This document shows positions 37,242-45,064 of a stretch of DNA of 64,000 nt, in pieces (position 1 is the first letter of the stretch; each line of letters starts with the position of its first letter). Both the position numbers and the translations under genes were made by a program. The DNA is from Microbacterium paraoxydans. GTDB lineage: Bacteria; Actinomycetota; Actinomycetes; Actinomycetales; Microbacteriaceae. The stretch is taken from assembly GCF_019056515.1 (NCBI RefSeq), contig NZ_CP064873.1, positions 2,666,001-2,730,000 of the forward strand, in the 5' to 3' direction. The notes beneath the pieces are model-generated. The model saw only the letters and a program-made list of their open reading frames with translations. It had not been told where the DNA came from and made no database searches.

Positions 37242-38303
37242 TCAGCTGGAGCGCTCGGCGAGGGTCTCGGCGAATCGGGTGAGCGCTTCGCGCACGGTGC
37301 CGCGCGGAAGGGCGGTGAGGGCGTCGATCGCCTCCTGCGTCCACGCGTGGGCGAGCTCGAGGGTCTTCTGGGTGACGGCGTGGTCGCGGAGCTCGTCCAG
37401 CGGTCCGTCGAGGATCGCCGGGTCGGCGCCGTCGGCGATGAGGGCCACACCGTCGTCGATGCGGGCGGCGAGGTCGGCTGCGGCGTCATCGTCCTCCGCC
37501 TTGAGCAGGAGGTATGGCATGGTCGGGACGCCCGCGCGCAGGTCGGTGCCCGGGACCTTGCCCGTCTCCTCGGGCTTGGCCGACAGGTCGATCACGTCGT
37601 CGAGGAGCTGGAAGGCGACGCCGATCTTCTCGCCGTAGACGCGCAGCGGCTCCTCGTACTCCGCCGGGGCGTTCGAGAAGATCACGCCGCCCTGGGTGGC
37701 CGCCGCGATCAGCGAACCGGTCTTGTCCGCGAGCACCTGGATGTAGAACGCGATCGGGTCGTCGTCCGGCTGCGGACCGAGGGTCTCGTGCATCTGCCCG
37801 AGGACGAGGCGCTCGAACGTGTCGGCCTGGAGCCGGATGGCGCGCTCGCCGAGCCGCGACATGAGCTGGCTGGCGCGCGAGAAGAGGATGTCGCCGGTGA
37901 GGATGGCGATGTTGTTGCCCCACACCGTCTGCGCGGCGGGGACACCGCGGCGGCGGTCCGCGCCGTCCATGACGTCGTCGTGGTACAGCGAGCCGAGGTG
38001 CGTGATCTCCAGCGCCTTCGCGACGTCGATCACCTCTCGGGTGTTGCCGTCGCCGAGCTGGGCCGCGAGCAGCGTGAGGACGGGGCGGATGCGCTTGCCG
38101 CCGGCCTCGTACAGATAGCGGCTGGCGGCGTCGGCGAGGGGGTCGGCGACACGCACGTCGTCCGCGAGCCCGGTCTCGACCAGCTCCAGTCCGTCTTCGA
38201 TGGTGCGGGCGATGCGACGCGCGGCGGGACCGACGAAGACGCGATCGCTGAAGCCGAGACGGCTCGCGAGTCGCGAACCCGGGGCGCTGGGGCTCGAAGT
38301 CAC
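37242..38303 (-). CDS. Polyprenyl diphosphate synthase
   Basis: 353 residues, long-chain trans-prenyltransferase. The first Asp-rich motif is DDVMD (109-113) and the second DDVID (235-239); GGKRIRPVL binds isopentenyl diphosphate. It very likely makes the menaquinone side chain, since menG is the next gene. Product length cannot be read reliably. GTG start with TAGGCT 6 nt upstream. Confidence 0.93.
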   Translation of the reverse strand: MTSSPSAPGSRLASRLGFSDRVFVGPAARRIARTIEDGLELVETGLADDVRVADPLADAASRYLYEAGGKRIRPVLTLLAAQLGDGNTREVIDVAKALEITHLGSLYHDDVMDGADRRRGVPAAQTVWGNNIAILTGDILFSRASQLMSRLGERAIRLQADTFERLVLGQMHETLGPQPDDDPIAFYIQVLADKTGSLIAAATQGGVIFSNAPAEYEEPLRVYGEKIGVAFQLLDDVIDLSAKPEETGKVPGTDLRAGVPTMPYLLLKAEDDDAAADLAARIDDGVALIADGADPAILDGPLDELRDHAVTQKTLELAHAWTQEAIDALTALPRGTVREALTRFAETLAERSS

Positions 38304-38309
38304 GCTCCC

Positions 38310-38315
38310 AGCCTA
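38310..38315 (-). promoter_or_regulatory. -10 box, leaderless start at 38303
   Basis: TAGGCT, 6 nt, GTG. Confidence 0.6.
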
Positions 38316-38346
38316 CCTGCGTCGGGTGCCGCCGTTCGCGCCGTGC

Positions 38347-39066
38347 TCACGCGGGCTTGCGCGCCCGGTGCAGGGCCACGATGCCGAAGGTGAGGTTGCG
38401 GTAGGCGACATCCTGCCAGCCGGCCTCCCTGATCCATTCGGACAGCCGCTTCTGGTCGGGCCAGTCGCGGATCGACTCGTTCAGATAGTCGTAGGCGTCG
38501 CCGTTCGTTCCGGCGACCCGGGCCACGCGCGGGAGCACCTGCGCGTTGTAGAACCGGTAGGCCCCGCGGAACAGCTTCCCCGGAGGCGTGGAGAACTCGT
38601 TGATGACGAGGCGGCCGCCCGGCTTGGTCACCCGGTAGAGCTCGCGCAGCGCCTTCTTCGGGTCGTTCACGTTGCGCAGCGCGTACGACATCGTCACCGC
38701 GTCGAACTCGTCGTCCGCGAACGGCAGGGCGGTGGCATCCGCCTGCACGAAGGAGAGGTTGCGCATCGCCCCGTGGCGGCGCTGACCCTCGGCGAGCATG
38801 CCGGGCGAGAAGTCCGCCGCGACGACCTGCGCGCCGCTGCGGGCGAGGGAGGCGGAGGAGGATGCCGTGCCCGCTCCGAGATCGAGGATGCGCTCCCCCG
38901 GCTTCGGGGCGACGGCGCGGGTGGTCGCGGCCCGCCACAGCGCGTCGTTGCCGAACGTCATCGCGGTGTTCGTGCGGTCGTACCCGGCGGCGACCTGGTC
39001 GAACATGCCGCTGACGCGGGCGGGGTCCTTGCCGAGATCGGCGCGGTTCTTGTCGTTCGCGGTCAC
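38347..39066 (-). CDS. menG: Demethylmenaquinone methyltransferase
   Basis: 239 residues, UbiE/MenG family. Motifs: GMFDQVAAGYDRTNTAMTFG, the SAM loop LDLGAGTASSS, TMSYALRNVNDPKKALREL and PGGRLVINEFSTPPGKLFRG. It performs the last methylation of menaquinone. GTG start; TAGACT 6 nt upstream lies in the end of the DUF402 gene, which it overlaps by 4 nt. Confidence 0.95.
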   Translation of the reverse strand: MTANDKNRADLGKDPARVSGMFDQVAAGYDRTNTAMTFGNDALWRAATTRAVAPKPGERILDLGAGTASSSASLARSGAQVVAADFSPGMLAEGQRRHGAMRNLSFVQADATALPFADDEFDAVTMSYALRNVNDPKKALRELYRVTKPGGRLVINEFSTPPGKLFRGAYRFYNAQVLPRVARVAGTNGDAYDYLNESIRDWPDQKRLSEWIREAGWQDVAYRNLTFGIVALHRARKPA

Positions 39067-39626
39067 GCGTCCAGTCTAGGCGCGAGGTCCAGCGCTTCGA
39101 GTCGGTCCAGCCAGGGATCGGCCGTGGCGTCGTCGAACGGCGCCGTGCGTTCCCTGACCCTCGTCTCGAGGTCGAGCGCCAGCTCCTCCAGATGCCGCAT
39201 GACGGGGGCCGGGTAGCCGTAACGGGCGCTGTGCTCCGCCCACTCGTCGCGGTCGTCGACCCAGGTGCCGCGCTCGCCCTCCACACGGACGACGTCGAGG
39301 TCCATGTCGATGCCCGTCGCGAGCAGCGGGTCGTCCGACCACCGCACGTCCCACCCGAGGTCGATGTAGACACGCATCCCCCGGGGGTGCCGGCGATTGA
39401 CGGTGAGCGCGAAGTCGGCGCTCGGCGGGACGAGGGTGACGTTCGGCGTGGCCGCGTGGAACTCCGCCCCCGGGCGGGCGCTGTGCCAGCCGGTGGGCTG
39501 CCCCACCCAGTCGCCCCACCGGTCGGCACCGAGGTACACGCACTCGTGGCGCCAGTGCGGCGAACCGTCCCACTTGCGCCACTGGAAGATCATCTCGGCA
39601 CCGGCTGCGGGACGCGCATCGCTCAT
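39063..39626 (-). CDS. DUF402-domain protein
   Basis: 187 residues. The core is MIFQWRKWDGSPHWRHECVY, GMRVYIDLGWDVRWSDDPLL, DMDLDVVRVEGERGTWVDDR. Members of the broader family act as nucleoside phosphatases or RNA/ribonucleotide-linked proteins; the role here is unknown. TAGGGT is 6 nt before the ATG. It is coupled to menG. Confidence 0.85.
   Translation of the reverse strand: MSDARPAAGAEMIFQWRKWDGSPHWRHECVYLGADRWGDWVGQPTGWHSARPGAEFHAATPNVTLVPPSADFALTVNRRHPRGMRVYIDLGWDVRWSDDPLLATGIDMDLDVVRVEGERGTWVDDRDEWAEHSARYGYPAPVMRHLEELALDLETRVRERTAPFDDATADPWLDRLEALDLAPRLDA
39073..39078 (-). promoter_or_regulatory. -10 box, leaderless menG
   Basis: TAGACT, 6 nt, GTG, inside the 3' end of the DUF402 gene. 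Confidence 0.5.
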
Positions 39627-39632
39627 CCGCCC

Positions 39633-39638
39633 ACCCTA
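39633..39638 (-). promoter_or_regulatory. -10 box, leaderless DUF402 gene
   Basis: TAGGGT, 6 nt, ATG. Confidence 0.55.
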
Positions 39639-39649
39639 CGTCCGCGGAA

Positions 39650-39655
39650 TAGGCT
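39650..39655 (+). promoter_or_regulatory. -10 box, leaderless menF
   Basis: TAGGCT, 6 nt, GTG. It lies only 12 nt from the divergent -10 box at 39633-39638, so the two promoters overlap. Confidence 0.6.
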
Positions 39656-39661
39656 GGAGTC

Positions 39662-40915
39662 GTGCAGCACACCCCCCTGGTCGTGGAGACCCGAGAGATC
39701 GATCCGGTCGAAGACCTCCTCTCCTTCGCGGACCCCGCCCGCCCGCTCGCCTGGTTCCGCCGCGGCGACGGGATCGTGGCGGTGGGTGAGCCGGTCGCCG
39801 AGCTCCGCCCGTCGGCCGAGGAGGGGCGCACCCGCGCCGAGACCCTCGCGGCGCTCTGGAAGGGGCTCGCGGCGGCGGCCGAGGTCTCCGACCCGCTGCG
39901 ACTCCCCGGGACCGGACTCGTCGCGTTCGGGGCCTTCACCTTCGACGAGGACTCGCGCGCCGACAGCGTGCTCGTCATCCCGTCGCGGATCCTCGGCCGC
40001 CACGGCGACCGCTTCTGGGAGACCCGCATCCACCGCTCCGACGACGAGCGTGCGCCGGGTGCCGTCGAGGCCGCGGAGTACGGACCGCATTGGGCGGGCA
40101 CCGTGGGCCCCGGAGCGCAGAGCCCCCAGGGCTACCAGGACGCCGTGCGGGGTGCGCTGGCGCGCATCGCGGACGGCGAGCTCAGCAAGGTCGTCCTCGC
40201 GCGCGACCTCCAGGGCACCATCCCCGCGGGCTCCGACCTGCGGCGACTCGTCCGCGCGCTCGCCACCGGATACCCGGACACCTGGGTCTTCGCGGTCGAC
40301 GGACTCATCGGCGCGAGCCCGGAGACCCTCGTCACAGTGCAGGACCGGACGGTGACCGCTCGTGTGCTCGCCGGAACGATCGGGCGCGGGGCCGACGCCG
40401 ACGCGGACACCGCCGCCTCCGCGCACCTCGCCTCCAGCACCAAGGACCTCGACGAGCACCAGTACGCCGTGCAGAGCGTGCTCGCGTCCCTCCGCCCGTA
40501 CACCAGGGCCCTGGCGGCGAGCGAGCAGCCCTTCCTGCTCAAGCTGCCCAACCTCTTCCACCTCGCGACCGATGTGGAAGGCGAGCTGGAGAACGGCCGC
40601 TCGGCCCTCGACCTCGTGCGCGCACTCCACCCGACCGCGGCCGTCGCCGGCACCCCGACACCGACGGCCATCGCCGCCATCCGGGAGCTCGAACCGTTCG
40701 ACCGCGAGCGCTACGCCGGACCGGTCGGCTGGGTCGACGCGGACGGCAACGGCGAGTGGGCCATCGCCCTGCGGTGCGCGCAGTTCACGACGACGGACGA
40801 CGCGATCGCGGTCACCGCCTACGCCGGGGCCGGGATCGTCGCCGGATCCGATCCCGAGAGCGAGCTCCTCGAGACCCGGGTGAAGTTCCGCCCGCTCGTC
40901 GACGCGCTGGCCTGA
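39662..40915 (+). CDS. menF: Isochorismate synthase
   Basis: 417 residues; converts chorismate to isochorismate, the entry to menaquinone (MenF/EntC/DhbC family). The chorismate-binding core is at ~150-417: LSKVVLARDL, FAVDGLIGASPETLVTVQDR, HLASSTKDLDEHQYAVQSVL, LHPTAAVAGTPTPTAIAAIR, GPVGWVDADGNGEWAIALRC, AYAGAGIVAGSDPESELLET. GTG start, divergent from DUF402-menG. In the menaquinone context I favour menF over a siderophore role. Confidence 0.9.
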   Translation: MQHTPLVVETREIDPVEDLLSFADPARPLAWFRRGDGIVAVGEPVAELRPSAEEGRTRAETLAALWKGLAAAAEVSDPLRLPGTGLVAFGAFTFDEDSRADSVLVIPSRILGRHGDRFWETRIHRSDDERAPGAVEAAEYGPHWAGTVGPGAQSPQGYQDAVRGALARIADGELSKVVLARDLQGTIPAGSDLRRLVRALATGYPDTWVFAVDGLIGASPETLVTVQDRTVTARVLAGTIGRGADADADTAASAHLASSTKDLDEHQYAVQSVLASLRPYTRALAASEQPFLLKLPNLFHLATDVEGELENGRSALDLVRALHPTAAVAGTPTPTAIAAIRELEPFDRERYAGPVGWVDADGNGEWAIALRCAQFTTTDDAIAVTAYAGAGIVAGSDPESELLETRVKFRPLVDALA

Positions 40916-40924
40916 GCCCCCCGG

Positions 40925-41767
40925 TCAGCTCGCGGCGAGGCGCTTCTTCTCGGCCTCGACGTCGAAGTCGGCGACCGGCCACTGCGGATCGATGTCCTCG
41001 AGGGCGGCCAGCAGCAGCTCCTGCACGGCCAGCCGCGCGTACCACTTCGCGTTCGCCGGCACGACGTACCAGGGCGCAGCCTCGGTCGACGTGCGATCGA
41101 AGACGGTCTGGTACGCCTCCATGTACTGCGGCCACAGCATCCGCTCGTCGACGTCGCCCGGGTTGTACTTCCAGTGCTTGTCCGGGCGCTCCAGGCGCTC
41201 CATCAGCCGCGCCTTCTGCTCCTCCGGGGAGATGTGCAGCATGACCTTGACGATGCGGACGCCGGACGCCGCGACGCGCTCCTCGAACGCGTTGATCGCG
41301 TCGTAGCGCCGCTCGATCTCGGGGGCGTCGGCGAGCTGCCGCACCCGTCCGATGAGCACGTCCTCATAGTGCGAGCGGTCGAAGACCCCGATGAACCCGG
41401 GCTCCGGCAGCCTCTTCTCGACGCGCCACAGGAAGTCGTGCTGCCGCTCCTCCGCCGTCGGCGCCTTGAACGCGGCGAGCGCGACGCCCTGCGGATCGAC
41501 GCCCCCGACCACGTGCCGGACGATGCCGCCCTTGCCTGCGGAGTCCATCGCCTGCAGGACGAGCAGCACCGCGTCCTGCGCCGTGCCCACCCGACTCTCG
41601 GCGAACAGCCGCTCCTGCAGGTCGTTCAGGCGTTCGAGACCGGCTTCGAGGTCGGCCGTGCCGCGGGACTTGCCGTGGTCGTAGCCGGGCTTGCTGTCGG
41701 GATCGACATCGGCGAGGCGGAAGCCGGGCCGCACCCGCAGGTTCTGCGTCCAGGTGTGCGCGTTCAT
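40925..41767 (-). CDS. Polyphosphate kinase 2 family protein
   Basis: 280 residues, PPK2 class. Walker A region MDSAGKGG (74-81), then VGGVDPQGVALAAFKAPTAE, FDRSHYEDVLIGRV (lid) and KVMLHISPEEQKARLMERLE. It transfers phosphate between polyphosphate and nucleotides. The start is MNAHTWTQN (ATG 41767), after a CATCAT at 6 nt; the longer frame lacks homology. It converges on menF. Confidence 0.9.
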   Translation of the reverse strand: MNAHTWTQNLRVRPGFRLADVDPDSKPGYDHGKSRGTADLEAGLERLNDLQERLFAESRVGTAQDAVLLVLQAMDSAGKGGIVRHVVGGVDPQGVALAAFKAPTAEERQHDFLWRVEKRLPEPGFIGVFDRSHYEDVLIGRVRQLADAPEIERRYDAINAFEERVAASGVRIVKVMLHISPEEQKARLMERLERPDKHWKYNPGDVDERMLWPQYMEAYQTVFDRTSTEAAPWYVVPANAKWYARLAVQELLLAALEDIDPQWPVADFDVEAEKKRLAAS

Positions 41768-41783
41768 ACGCACATGATGCCAG

Positions 41784-43450
41784 TCACCGCGGCAGCGGCA
41801 CCTCGATGATCTGGCGACCGCCACGCGGCGTCGTCAGCGCCTGGTCGAGAGCGGTCCGCGTGGTGACCCGCTGATACTCCCAGCCGTAGGCGAGCGCGAG
41901 GTGCTCCAGGCGCACCCCGTGCGGGGTGTAGAACACGCGATCGAGGTGCGCGGCCGGCGCGGTGCCCGCCACCTCCAGGCCGTCGAAGATCGTGCCGCCG
42001 CCGTCGTTGCCGACGATGACCTGGAGTCGCGGCTCCGTCTCGTCGCTCGGAAACAGCAGCGCACCGACGTCGTGGAGGAACGCGAGGTCGCCGAGCAGCA
42101 CCCGGGTCACGCCCGGAGCCCCGGCGGCCTGGCTGGCGACGGCGATGCCCGTGGCGGTGGCGATCGTGCCGTCGATCCCGGCGAGACCGCGGTTGGCGTG
42201 CACGGGGACCTTCTTGCCGCCGAGCACCTCGTCGGCGACGCGGACCAGGCGGGACGACCCGAACACCAGACGGTCATGCGGCCAGGTGGCCCGCCACACC
42301 GCATCCACGAGGCGCTCGCGATCGAGCGGGCGTCGCACGGCGTCGAGCTCCGCGCGCACAGCGTCGCGGCGGGCGGCGAAGTCGGTGGAGGAGAGTCCTT
42401 CGGTGTCCGGGGCGTTCTCGCTGAGATCAACGGCCTCGTCGGCGGCGGCCCGCATCCACGCGCCGAGCCACTCCCGGTCGGTCTCCCCCTGGGCGACCGT
42501 GACGGCCGCGGCGGCGCGCGTGCGGTGATTCAGATCCAGCTCCTCGCCGCCCCTGCGGACTGCGATCACCTCCACGTCCGCGCGGGACAGCAGCCGTGCG
42601 GCCTCGCGGCTGAGCGTCGGGTGTCCGAGCACGACCACCCGTTCGATGCGTCCGCCGAGGTCGTCGCGGGACAGCAGCCGGCGATACCCGTGCACCACCT
42701 GGCGTCCGAAGCGTGCGCCGCTGACGATCTCCGCAATGAGCGGCCACCCGCCGGCATGGGCGATCTCCTCCGCCGCGGCACCCGCATCGGCGCCCGCGAG
42801 GACCACTGTGCGCGGCCCGCGCTCCAGCGCGAACGCCTCCGGCTCCGGCAGGCGCGGCGCCTCCCCCGGTGTCAGCGTCCGTGTCGGCATCGCGCCCGAC
42901 AGCGGTTCCCGGGACGGCAGGTTCAGGTGCACCGGGCCGGCGACGCCGGGAAGCCCGGACTCGGGTTCCGCCCCCCGAGCGCGACGGCGACCACGCGCGC
43001 GGCGAGGCCGTCCCACTCGCCGTCTCCGGGAACGGGCGCGTCGATCTGCGCCCGGACCCAGGGGTGGAACAGACCCTCCTGGATGGTCGCCTGATTCGCA
43101 CCGACTCCCCGCAGCTCGGGAGGCCGATCGGCGGTGAGCAGCAGCAGCGGCACCCCGGAGTGGAAGGCCTCCATCGTGGCCGGGAGGAGGTTCGCGACAG
43201 CCGTGCCGCTGGTGCACACGAGCGCGACGGGGACCCGGGTCTCCCGTGCGATGCCCAGGGCGGTGAACCCGGCGACCCGCTCGTCGATCCGCACGTGCAC
43301 GCGCAGCGCGCCCTCGTCGGCGAAGGCCGCCGCGGCCAGCGCGAGAGCCTGTGACCGCGAGCCGGGAGAGAGCACGACATCACGGACGCCGTGGGACACG
43401 AGGTCGGCGAACAGGGAGGCCGCGGCCTCCATCGCCGGCGACGACGTCAC
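41784..43450 (-). pseudogene. menD: MenD, split by an apparent 1-nt frameshift
   Basis: Makes SEPHCHC from isochorismate and 2-oxoglutarate with thiamine diphosphate. The N-terminal part (ATG 43450: VVLSPGSRSQALALAAAAFA, HVRIDERVAGFTALGIARET, TSGTAVANLLPATMEAFHSG) is in one frame up to GLAARVVAVALGG; the rest (ESGLPGVAGPVHLNLPSREP, RGLAGIDGTIATATGIAVAS, VIVGNDGGGTIFDGLE) is in another. The switch is in a run of six C at 42971-42976; one extra base restores a single ~555-residue protein. The rest is intact, so a base error or recent mutation is likely. It is coupled to the gene upstream by ATGA. Confidence 0.85.
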
Positions 43451-43797
43451 GGGCGCGGATCCGCGGCGGGCGGCTCGTCGGTCTCCTCGTCGAGCCGCGC
43501 GAGCTCCTCCTCGAGACGACGGATGCGGGCGTCCTGCTCCGCCTTGCTGATGCTGCGGAGGAACGCGGGGTCGTCGTCGGGAGCGACGGTGCGCGGCACG
43601 CCCTGGTCGTTCGCCCGGCGACGGCCGATGACGAACCAGAGGATCCCGCCGATGACGGGGATGAGGACGACGATGGCGACCCAGGCGGCCTTGGGCACGC
43701 CCCGGTGCCGCGTCGCCGGCTGCACGGCACAGTCGACGATGCTGTACACCCAGAACACGGCGGCGAGGAAGCCGCCGACGATCAGTAGTCTCGCCAC
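43447..43797 (-). CDS. PLDc_N-domain membrane protein
   Basis: 116 residues. Two membrane segments with the PLDc_N pattern (VFWVYSIVDCAVQPATRHRG, AAWVAIVVLIPVIGGILWFV, GRRRA). A coiled, acidic C-terminus follows (EQDARIRRLEEELARLDEET). Unknown role. GTG start with TACACT 6 nt upstream; overlaps menD by 4 nt, so menD may depend on this promoter. Confidence 0.8.
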   Translation of the reverse strand: MARLLIVGGFLAAVFWVYSIVDCAVQPATRHRGVPKAAWVAIVVLIPVIGGILWFVIGRRRANDQGVPRTVAPDDDPAFLRSISKAEQDARIRRLEEELARLDEETDEPPAADPRP

Positions 43798-43803
43798 CCC
43801 TCC

Positions 43804-43809
43804 AGTGTA
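43804..43809 (-). promoter_or_regulatory. -10 box, leaderless PLDc_N-menD unit
   Basis: TACACT, 6 nt, GTG. Confidence 0.6.
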
Positions 43810-43871
43810 GGCATGTCGGGGTCGGACGGGCCCGGGGCGGGCAAAGCGTCCGTTGCTAGACTGCGCGGGAC

Positions 43872-44297
43872 ATGCCGCCCCTCGCCCCCGTCCCGACGCC
43901 GCGAGCGCGCGCCGAGCGGGTCCTGCGGAGCCGGATCGTCATCGCCGTCGGCCTCGCGCTCCTGCTCGTCGTCGGCGCATGGTCGACCTCGCACGGGACG
44001 GCGGAGGCGCACGCGACCCTGTGCCTCGCCCCGGGCGTCTCGCAGGCCTCCGACACCGCAGGGACCGCAGGACCGGTCGCCGAGCCCGCTCCCGCGGATC
44101 CGGCCGCCGACGCGGCGGCGTGCGCGATGGCCGCCCTCTGCTGCGTCGCCCTCGTCCTCCTCTTCCGTCATCTGCGCACGCGCAGCGGGATCCGTCTCCG
44201 CGGCCTCCTCCCGCTGGCGACCGCTCCCCTCCGCGCCGGCCCCCGCCCGTTCCTGCCCGCGGTCTCGCTCATCCAGCTCTCCATCTCCCGCACCTGA
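43872..44297 (+). CDS. Small two-span membrane protein, unknown
   Basis: 141 residues. A membrane segment lies at ~23-40 (IVIAVGLALLLVVGAW), then an extracytoplasmic stretch with His and Cys (STSHGTAEAHATLCLAPG), then ACAMAALCCVALVLLF. This layout recalls the DUF6153 group, but I am not sure. It precedes a DsbA-like gene, and paired cysteines could be its substrate. TAGACT lies 9 nt before the ATG. Confidence 0.6.
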   Translation: MPPLAPVPTPRARAERVLRSRIVIAVGLALLLVVGAWSTSHGTAEAHATLCLAPGVSQASDTAGTAGPVAEPAPADPAADAAACAMAALCCVALVLLFRHLRTRSGIRLRGLLPLATAPLRAGPRPFLPAVSLIQLSISRT

Positions 44298-44361
44298 TCC
44301 GACGCCGGCTCCGGCCGCCTCCGCGGCACCCCTCGTCGTATCACCCGTGTTTGGAGACCCC

Positions 44362-45015
44362 ATGAAGACCCCCGTCAAGGCGACCCTCATCGCCGTCGCC
44401 GTCGCCGTCGTGCTGCTCGTCGTCGGCATCGTCTATGCCCTCAGCCAGCAGCCCGCGCAGCCCGATCCCGAGGCCGGCGAGAAGCTGCCGACCGTCCGCA
44501 CCGACTCCCACGTGCTCGACGAGGGCGGCCCCGACGCCGTCACGGTCGTCGAGTTCCTCGACTTCGAGTGCGAGGCCTGCGGCGCGTTCTACCCGATCGT
44601 GGAGGAGTTGCGCGCCACCTACGACGGCGACATCCGGTACGTCACCCGGTACTTCCCCCTGCCCGGGCACGTGAACTCGACCCAGGCCGCGCTGGCCGCC
44701 GAAGCCGCCGCGCAGCAGGGCCGCTACGAGGACATGTTCCACCGCCTGTTCGAGACCCAGGCGCAGTGGGGCGAGCAGTCGACGGAGACGCCGGAGGTGT
44801 TCCGCGCGTTCGCCGAGGAGCTCGGGCTCGACCTGGCCGCGTACGACGCCGCGGTCGCCGATCCGGCGACCCTCGCCCGTGTGCAGCAGGACAAGCGCGA
44901 CGGCGAGCGGCTGGGCGTGAGCAGCACCCCGACCTTCTTCGTCGACGGCGAGAAGGTCGAGCTCGTCGAGTGGAACGACCTGGAGGAGGCGATCGCCGCG
45001 GCCGTCGCCGAGTGA
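44362..45015 (+). CDS. DsbA-family thiol oxidoreductase, membrane-anchored
   Basis: 217 residues. Membrane anchor ~8-27, thioredoxin fold with FECEACGAFY (C70, C73), helical insert, and STPTFFVDGEKV with the cis-proline. It oxidises or reduces cysteines of exported proteins. The start MKTPVKATL has GGAGA 6 nt upstream; the open frame further up is not homologous. It follows a cysteine-bearing membrane gene by 64 nt. Confidence 0.9.
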   Translation: MKTPVKATLIAVAVAVVLLVVGIVYALSQQPAQPDPEAGEKLPTVRTDSHVLDEGGPDAVTVVEFLDFECEACGAFYPIVEELRATYDGDIRYVTRYFPLPGHVNSTQAALAAEAAAQQGRYEDMFHRLFETQAQWGEQSTETPEVFRAFAEELGLDLAAYDAAVADPATLARVQQDKRDGERLGVSSTPTFFVDGEKVELVEWNDLEEAIAAAVAE

Positions 45016-45052
45016 TCCGGTCGGTGGGGTCGCCCAGCGGCGGCCCCACCTC

Positions 45053-45058
45053 TACGCT
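45053..45058 (+). promoter_or_regulatory. -10 box, leaderless start at 45065
   Basis: TACGCT, 6 nt, ATG. Confidence 0.6.
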
Positions 45059-45064
45059 GAGCGC

